Part shown: positions 60,433 to 64,000 of the stretch, one piece after another | How positions within the stretch are numbered: the stretch's first letter is position 1 | Layout: the number at the start of each line of letters is the position of its first letter | Assembly (NCBI GenBank): GCA_902556405.1 | Contig: CACDWF010000001.1 | Span: forward strand, 248,001 to 312,000 | DNA from: an uncultured Alphaproteobacteria bacterium | Lineage (GTDB): Bacteria; Pseudomonadota; Alphaproteobacteria; Rhodobacterales; Rhodobacteraceae | Direction: 5' to 3' | Length of the DNA stretch: 64,000 bases | Program-made: the position numbers and the translations under genes | Notes under the pieces: generated by a model | Told to the model about the DNA's origin: nothing | Database searches by the model: none | The model's input: only the letters and a program-made list of their open reading frames with translations

Positions 60433-61062
60433 ATGGATAGAGAATATTTTAAAAAGCAACTGAGAAGAGTTGAAACTGACTTAAATTTTGATGATGGGTA
60501 TCAGTTACTCTATGGTCCTTGGAAAACTATTGGAAGCCAAAATATTGCATGCATATCTTTAAATCCATCTCTAAGAAATGATGACCATAAAAAAATGATC
60601 TCCGATGAAAGGGGTAATTCATATCAAGTTGAGGAGTTTACAACCTCGTCACCCATTACCGCACAAATTCTAAAGATGTGCTCATATCTTGAGGTCTCAC
60701 CAGAAAAAGTTCTAATGGGAACAATTTGCCCATTCCGAAGTAAAGATTGGAATACAATGAAAAAGGATAATAAAATGGTAATGGAACGTGGGTTAGCAAT
60801 TGGTCGTGAGTTCTGGGATCAAGCTTTAAGTAACAGAATGAATTTGGTAATTGCACTTGGAAAAGAAGCTACTGATACACTATGCCAATTATTTAACGGA
60901 GAAAAGGAACTTGAAATCAGAGCAAACTATCAAAACACCACTTTGAAGCGATTTCGAACAAATAGGAATTTCAAGATAATTTCTCTCCCTCATCTTTCAA
61001 GATTTCTAATTTTTTCACGTCTCGCATGCGCTACACCCCTTCAAAAGATTTTTGCAATTTAG
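60433..61062 (+). CDS. uracil-DNA-glycosylase-superfamily-like protein
   Basis: 209 residues. Motif 1-like IACISLNPSLRNDD, middle strand VLMGTICPFRSKDW, NLVIALGKEATDTL and motif 2-like IISLPHLSRF, the order of the UDG-like fold seen in DUF1643-type proteins. The catalytic Asp/Asn of motif 1 is not in the usual place, so glycosylase activity is doubtful. Single gene near the right end of the island. Confidence 0.6.
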   Translation: MDREYFKKQLRRVETDLNFDDGYQLLYGPWKTIGSQNIACISLNPSLRNDDHKKMISDERGNSYQVEEFTTSSPITAQILKMCSYLEVSPEKVLMGTICPFRSKDWNTMKKDNKMVMERGLAIGREFWDQALSNRMNLVIALGKEATDTLCQLFNGEKELEIRANYQNTTLKRFRTNRNFKIISLPHLSRFLIFSRLACATPLQKIFAI

Positions 61063-61138
61063 TTTGCAAAACCCTCAATCGAAAAGAGGTATTTCAGAAT
61101 TCGCTTAAGCGTTCTGATATTACTTGATAAAAAGAGGA

Positions 61139-61201
61139 GTCCCAAATACTAAAGTGGGGGTACCCAGGGACTATGGTATTGGAGGGAACGTCAGCCACCT
61201 C
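61139..61201. repeat. 63-nt element identical to 42021-42083
   Basis: Second copy of the conserved 3' element of the 76-aa gene, close to the right island end. Identical over 63 nt to the copy 19 kb away and followed, as there, by TTATTATTAACT. Confidence 0.65.
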
Positions 61202-61225
61202 TCTCTTATTATTAACTGACCGTCA

Positions 61226-61456
61226 TTATTCATTACCTGTAAAAGACAAAGCTACATCTTTTTCAGAATGGTAATTATCATAGGTATGCTTCATGGCTTT
61301 CAAAGATTCAAGAGGAATATCAGGACCATGTTCTTTCATTAATGCTTTTACGCCCCGTTCAATTTGCGACCACTGTTTTTGAGACAAGTTTTCAAGCGGC
61401 CCATACACTTGTTTTAACAACGCATAGGTTTTATTCAATTGTGAGTTTTCTGACAC
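61226..61456 (-). CDS. hypothetical protein, 76 aa (copy 2)
   Basis: MSENSQLNKTYALLKQVYGP, LENLSQKQWSQIERGVKALMKEHGP, ESLKAMKHTYDNYHSEKDVALSF. About four fifths of residues match copy 1 at 42108-42338. Ribosome binding site GGAGATAAC. Together with the 3' element it forms the right-hand ~330-nt direct repeat. Confidence 0.7.
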   Translation of the reverse strand: MSENSQLNKTYALLKQVYGPLENLSQKQWSQIERGVKALMKEHGPDIPLESLKAMKHTYDNYHSEKDVALSFTGNE

Positions 61457-61543
61457 AGTTATCTCCTATCTGAAGTTAAATTTTAGCATAAGTAAGCGGT
61501 AGCTTAAAGTAGGCTCTCACAATTTTGTGAGTAGTAGACTAGA

Positions 61544-61563
61544 TGTGGACCCTAATGTGGACC
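61544..61563 (+). repeat. 12-nt-spaced TGTGGACC pair, probable integrase arm site (right)
   Basis: TGTGGACC at 61544-61551 and 61556-61563, same spacing and orientation as the left pair at 14850-14869, 56 nt inside the right attachment site. Confidence 0.55.
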
Positions 61564-61618
61564 TGATAATATTATGTATTTTTAAGTTATTGAATTATAA
61601 TGGATTTTTACGTTTTTG

Positions 61619-61632
61619 TGGCGGAGGAGGTG
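61619..61632 (+). other. right attachment site (attR) in the tRNA-Ser 3' end
   Basis: TGGCGGAGGAGGTG, the complement of the tRNA-Ser acceptor 3' strand with encoded CCA, identical to 14695-14708. The island lies on the 3' side of the tRNA, so the tRNA remains intact. Confidence 0.72.
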
Positions 61633-61708
61633 GGATTCGAACCCACGGTAGACTTTCACCTACGTCGGTTTTCAAGACCGGTGCATTCAACCACTCTGCC
61701 ACTCCTCC
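61619..61708 (-). tRNA. tRNA-Ser (anticodon UGA)
   Basis: 90 nt on the minus strand. Acceptor GGAGGAG pairs with CTCCTCC; the discriminator is G and CCA is encoded. Anticodon TGA at 61674-61672 in loop CTTGAAA. The long variable arm of serine tRNAs and TTCGAATCC in the T loop are present. It reads UCA and, by wobble, other UCN codons. Confidence 0.97.
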
Positions 61709-61829
61709 GGTAACGTCGATAATATAAACAAATTTTTTTTTTTCAATTGAAAAGATCTTTATTAATTTTGACCAAATATTTATACTAGAAGGTATTAGTT
61801 ATTGTATTTTACCTAATAAGGAGTTTGTG

Positions 61830-62837
61830 ATGAAGGTTAAAGCATATGCCGCCAAAAATGAGAAAGGTCTTCTAGAGCCTTACGAATATGAGTTAGGAGA
61901 GATAGGGCCTGACGATGTCGATATAGAAATAGAAAATTGTGGACTTTGCTACAGTGATGTTCATTACATTGACAACGATTTTTCAAATAACGAATATCCT
62001 TTTGTTCCTGGTCATGAGGTTATCGGAAAGATTACGGCAATTGGCAGCCAAGTTAAAGATAGGCGCGTTGGGCAAAGAGTTGGAGTAGGGTTTCAGGCTG
62101 GTTACTGTAAGACATGTGAATGTTGTTACAATGGTGACCATAATCTTTGTGATGATAGAGTGGGTGTTTTCTTAGGGCGTAATGGAGGGTTTGCCGATAA
62201 GATAAGAGTTCAAGATTTAAGTGCTATTCCAATTCCTGATGCACTTGATCCAAGGACTGCGGGTCCTCTTATGTGCGGTGGTATCACAGTTTTCAATCCT
62301 TTTGTCCAATATGCAGTTAAGCCCACTGACAGTGTCTGTATTTTTGGAATAGGTGGACTTGGTCATATGGCTATAAAGTTTGCTAATGCATGGGGTTGTG
62401 AAGTGACCGCTATCACTGGTTCTGAAAGTAAAGTAGAAGAAGCTAAGAGTTATGGTGCGCATAATGTGGTTATTGCCAATGATATTGATGCGATTAAAAA
62501 GCTTAAAAAATCTTTCGATTATTTATTTTTCACAGGCCATGCGTTTGAAGGTAAATGGGGTTTATTTATGAATACTCTCAAGCCAAAAGGTAGGCTTCAT
62601 TTCCTTGGGCTTTTATCTGAGCCTCTAAATATAACTATGTTTCACATGTTGAGGGGACAAAATTCAGTGTCCGCTAGTCCTGTTGGGGGACCTGAAGCAA
62701 TGAAAAAAATGGTAGAATTCTGCGCTAGACACAAAATAATTCCAGAAGTGGAATTTTTCAAAATGTCAGAAATCAACGAAGCCATAGCCCACCTTAAAAG
62801 TGGTAAGGCACGTTACAGGATTGTTTTGGAAAACTAG
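61830..62837 (+). CDS. zinc-dependent alcohol dehydrogenase (CAD/YahK-like)
   Basis: 335 residues of the medium-chain family. Catalytic zinc: Cys in CGLCYSDVHY, GHEVIG and the later Cys in GPLMCGGITVFNP. Structural zinc: GYCKTCECCYNGDHNLC. Cofactor loop GIGGLGHMAIKFANAWG. The architecture matches NADPH-dependent cinnamyl/aldehyde reductases. ATG 61830 with AAGGAG 6 nt before it is preferred to the GTG one codon upstream. First chromosomal gene to the right of the island. Confidence 0.92.
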   Translation: MKVKAYAAKNEKGLLEPYEYELGEIGPDDVDIEIENCGLCYSDVHYIDNDFSNNEYPFVPGHEVIGKITAIGSQVKDRRVGQRVGVGFQAGYCKTCECCYNGDHNLCDDRVGVFLGRNGGFADKIRVQDLSAIPIPDALDPRTAGPLMCGGITVFNPFVQYAVKPTDSVCIFGIGGLGHMAIKFANAWGCEVTAITGSESKVEEAKSYGAHNVVIANDIDAIKKLKKSFDYLFFTGHAFEGKWGLFMNTLKPKGRLHFLGLLSEPLNITMFHMLRGQNSVSASPVGGPEAMKKMVEFCARHKIIPEVEFFKMSEINEAIAHLKSGKARYRIVLEN

Positions 62838-62843
62838 CTAGTA

Positions 62844-63578
62844 TCAGTTTTTGATTTTTATTGATATCATTTCGGCTACTGATTTTTGGTTGTCGTTAAC
62901 TTTTTCTTGTAAGTCATTGATGCGTTCACGTCTCTCAGAAATCTGAACTGAGTTCTTCATAATATCTATTGCATTTGTCTGTGTCTTGGATTGAATCTCA
63001 ATAATTCGCTTTTGATTTTCAGAAGCCATCTCCTCTATTTTGGCGCACCTTTTTGTATTTTGTTCTATGCGTTTTTTATTATCTTTTTCAGTAGCTTTCG
63101 AGGGATGAAACTCACCCTTTAGAAATTTCTCATTAGTTGCCAAGTTTTCTGTATTAAATTGTAGTGTGTCCTCATTTTTTTTCATAATCATCCTGTTTAG
63201 TTCAATAAGCCTCTTGTTTATCTCAGTGAGTTGTTTGTTCACTTCAAGAATAGTTTTATTTATAGAAGACTTATGCTCCAGAAAATCTAATTGAGCTTTG
63301 TTATTCATCGATTCTCTAAAATTTATTTCGACATCATGCTCAGCAATCATGTTGCTCATTATGGCTAATCTATTTCTTAATATCTCATCTGTTTCTTGAT
63401 TAGCGAGGTGATGGTTCCCCATGTAAGCCGCATTATAGTTTCTCATGATAGAGGCGTAATTTTGTTCTATAGAGGCCCTACATACTTCCACCTTTGTTTT
63501 GTTTGAATTTATAAGTATCTCAAGCTCGAATATTTTTCGGCGATTTGATTGTATTTGGGCCTTATTTTCGGGATTCAT
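62844..63578 (-). CDS. coiled-coil hypothetical protein, 244 aa
   Basis: Almost entirely helical with repeated Asn at core heptad positions (LEILINSNKTKVEVC, INKTILEVNKQLTEINKRL, AKIEEMASENQKRIIEI, INDLQEKVNDNQKSV). No signal peptide, no TM, no catalytic motif. Convergent with the alcohol dehydrogenase (6 nt apart). No family recognised. Confidence 0.7.
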   Translation of the reverse strand: MNPENKAQIQSNRRKIFELEILINSNKTKVEVCRASIEQNYASIMRNYNAAYMGNHHLANQETDEILRNRLAIMSNMIAEHDVEINFRESMNNKAQLDFLEHKSSINKTILEVNKQLTEINKRLIELNRMIMKKNEDTLQFNTENLATNEKFLKGEFHPSKATEKDNKKRIEQNTKRCAKIEEMASENQKRIIEIQSKTQTNAIDIMKNSVQISERRERINDLQEKVNDNQKSVAEMISIKIKN

Positions 63579-63710
63579 ACGTTACCTCTTTCTAATTAAA
63601 TTAGGTGATAAAACTTTACTACCTTGGACATTAGACTACTATAGCGTATTAAGCGCATAAAATTCAAAAAAATATTAAATTTCGGTGAACCAATTTAGGA
63701 ATATATAAAA

Positions 63711-64000
63711 ATGTATAAAGAATTGTTAACTTCGCAGCATGGCGATACTTTTGTGATTTCCCTTAACAGACCAGAAAAGTTAAATGCATTTACTAAAACC
63801 ATGCAAGACGAACTTATTGAAGTTTTTGATCACACTGATCAGAACGATGACATTAAATCAGTCGTGATTACTGGGGAAGGGCGGGCCTATTGTGCAGGAG
63901 CAGATTTGGTTGATGGGCCAAACACTTTTAATTATGCAAAGGAAGGAAATAGGCTCTCTAATGATGATAATGTTGATGGAGGTGGTTTAGTAGCACTTAG
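63711..64000 (+). CDS. enoyl-CoA hydratase/isomerase, 5' part
   Basis: Opens MYKELLTSQHGDTFVISLNR, then PEKLNAFTKTMQDEL and SVVITGEGRAYCAGADL, the crotonase-fold oxyanion-hole segment. The gene runs off the window. TTTAGGA upstream serves as ribosome binding site. Expected role: hydration or isomerisation of an enoyl-CoA in fatty-acid or amino-acid degradation. Confidence 0.85.
   Translation, partial: MYKELLTSQHGDTFVISLNRPEKLNAFTKTMQDELIEVFDHTDQNDDIKSVVITGEGRAYCAGADLVDGPNTFNYAKEGNRLSNDDNVDGGGLVAL

Larger units (their letters stand above)
14695..61632. mobile_element. tRNA-Ser-integrated genomic island, about 47 kb
   Basis: The boundaries are two copies of TGGCGGAGGAGGTG, at 14695-14708 beside the integrase and at 61619-61632, the 3' end (CCA side) of tRNA-Ser. 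A tyrosine recombinase at one end, the tRNA 3' end at the other, an AlpA-like regulator, a primase/helicase pair and dense defence cargo are all typical of integrative islands. The element may be composite: ~330-nt direct repeats at 42021-42349 and 61139-61469 enclose the right segment. Confidence 0.7.

Noticed and set aside
61527-61727. Plus-strand open frame of 66 codons containing GIRTHGRLSPTSVFKTGAFNHS
   Set aside because: It is the antisense translation of the tRNA-Ser gene, a well-known false gene call.
1-64000. CRISPR array
   Set aside because: No regularly spaced 24-40-nt repeats with unique spacers were seen on either strand; no cas genes.
1-64000. Insertion sequence with DDE transposase
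   Set aside because: No transposase frame or paired terminal inverted repeats were seen; the 28-bp inverted repeat at 55874 encloses only 30 nt.

Overview
The window is about 35% GC, densely coded and mostly free of long spacers. Protein families (dipeptide-type ABC importer, a DksA domain of the alphaproteobacterial kind with 'EETGEPISLKRL', FecCD remnant, gamma-glutamyl ligase/ALDH/Fe-ADH operon) and the AT-rich composition suggest an AT-rich, probably marine alphaproteobacterium. This is an inference; there is no rRNA to confirm it.

Left flank (1-14.6 kb), apparently core chromosome: an SDR oxidoreductase, a cyclase remnant, a peptide-type ABC importer operon on the minus strand (binding protein, two permeases, fused double ATPase) divergent from an M20 peptidase and next to an M24 peptidase, a polysaccharide-export lipoprotein, an ABC exporter, then three small hypothetical genes, two of them preceded by a shared 5' leader.

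Central region (14.7-61.6 kb): a genomic island of about 47 kb. A tyrosine integrase sits at its left end. The 14-nt sequence TGGCGGAGGAGGTG occurs just left of the integrase (14695) and again at the 3' end of a tRNA-Ser(UGA) gene on the right (61619). Both ends carry a 12-nt-spaced TGTGGRCC pair. The island holds: (i) an AlpA-like regulator, primase and SF3 helicase with a frame break; (ii) a cluster at 18.9-27.6 kb with an ECF sigma factor, a membrane anti-sigma-like protein, a 15-repeat Sel1 protein ending in a caspase domain, two paralogous two-TM proteins and five members of an unrecognised two-cysteine small-protein family; (iii) a type I Zorya anti-phage operon (zorABCD) with an unusually long ZorB; (iv) a glutamine-synthetase-like/ALDH/Fe-ADH catabolic operon; (v) a second segment at 42-61.5 kb, bounded by direct repeats carrying a 76-aa gene. 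This second segment contains an ankyrin protein, a MerR-DksA-AIPR(N) fusion with a VWA partner, an AIPR/PD-(D/E)XK/Z1/GHKL-ATPase restriction-like system without a methylase, an operon of a small protein, a UvrD-like helicase and a GIY-YIG-like nuclease, and a UDG-like protein.

Right flank (61.6-64 kb): tRNA-Ser, a zinc alcohol dehydrogenase, a coiled-coil protein, and the start of an enoyl-CoA hydratase.

The most novel items are a family of five short leaders (14.2, 14.5, 36.2, 41.9, 59.4 kb) that fold as an H-type pseudoknot with covarying base pairs next to the ribosome binding site, the sigma/anti-sigma/caspase/small-protein cluster, and the MerR-DksA-AIPR fusion. Island genes of known type are mainly defence, so the unknown clusters are reasonable defence or stress-response candidates, but that is inferred from context only.
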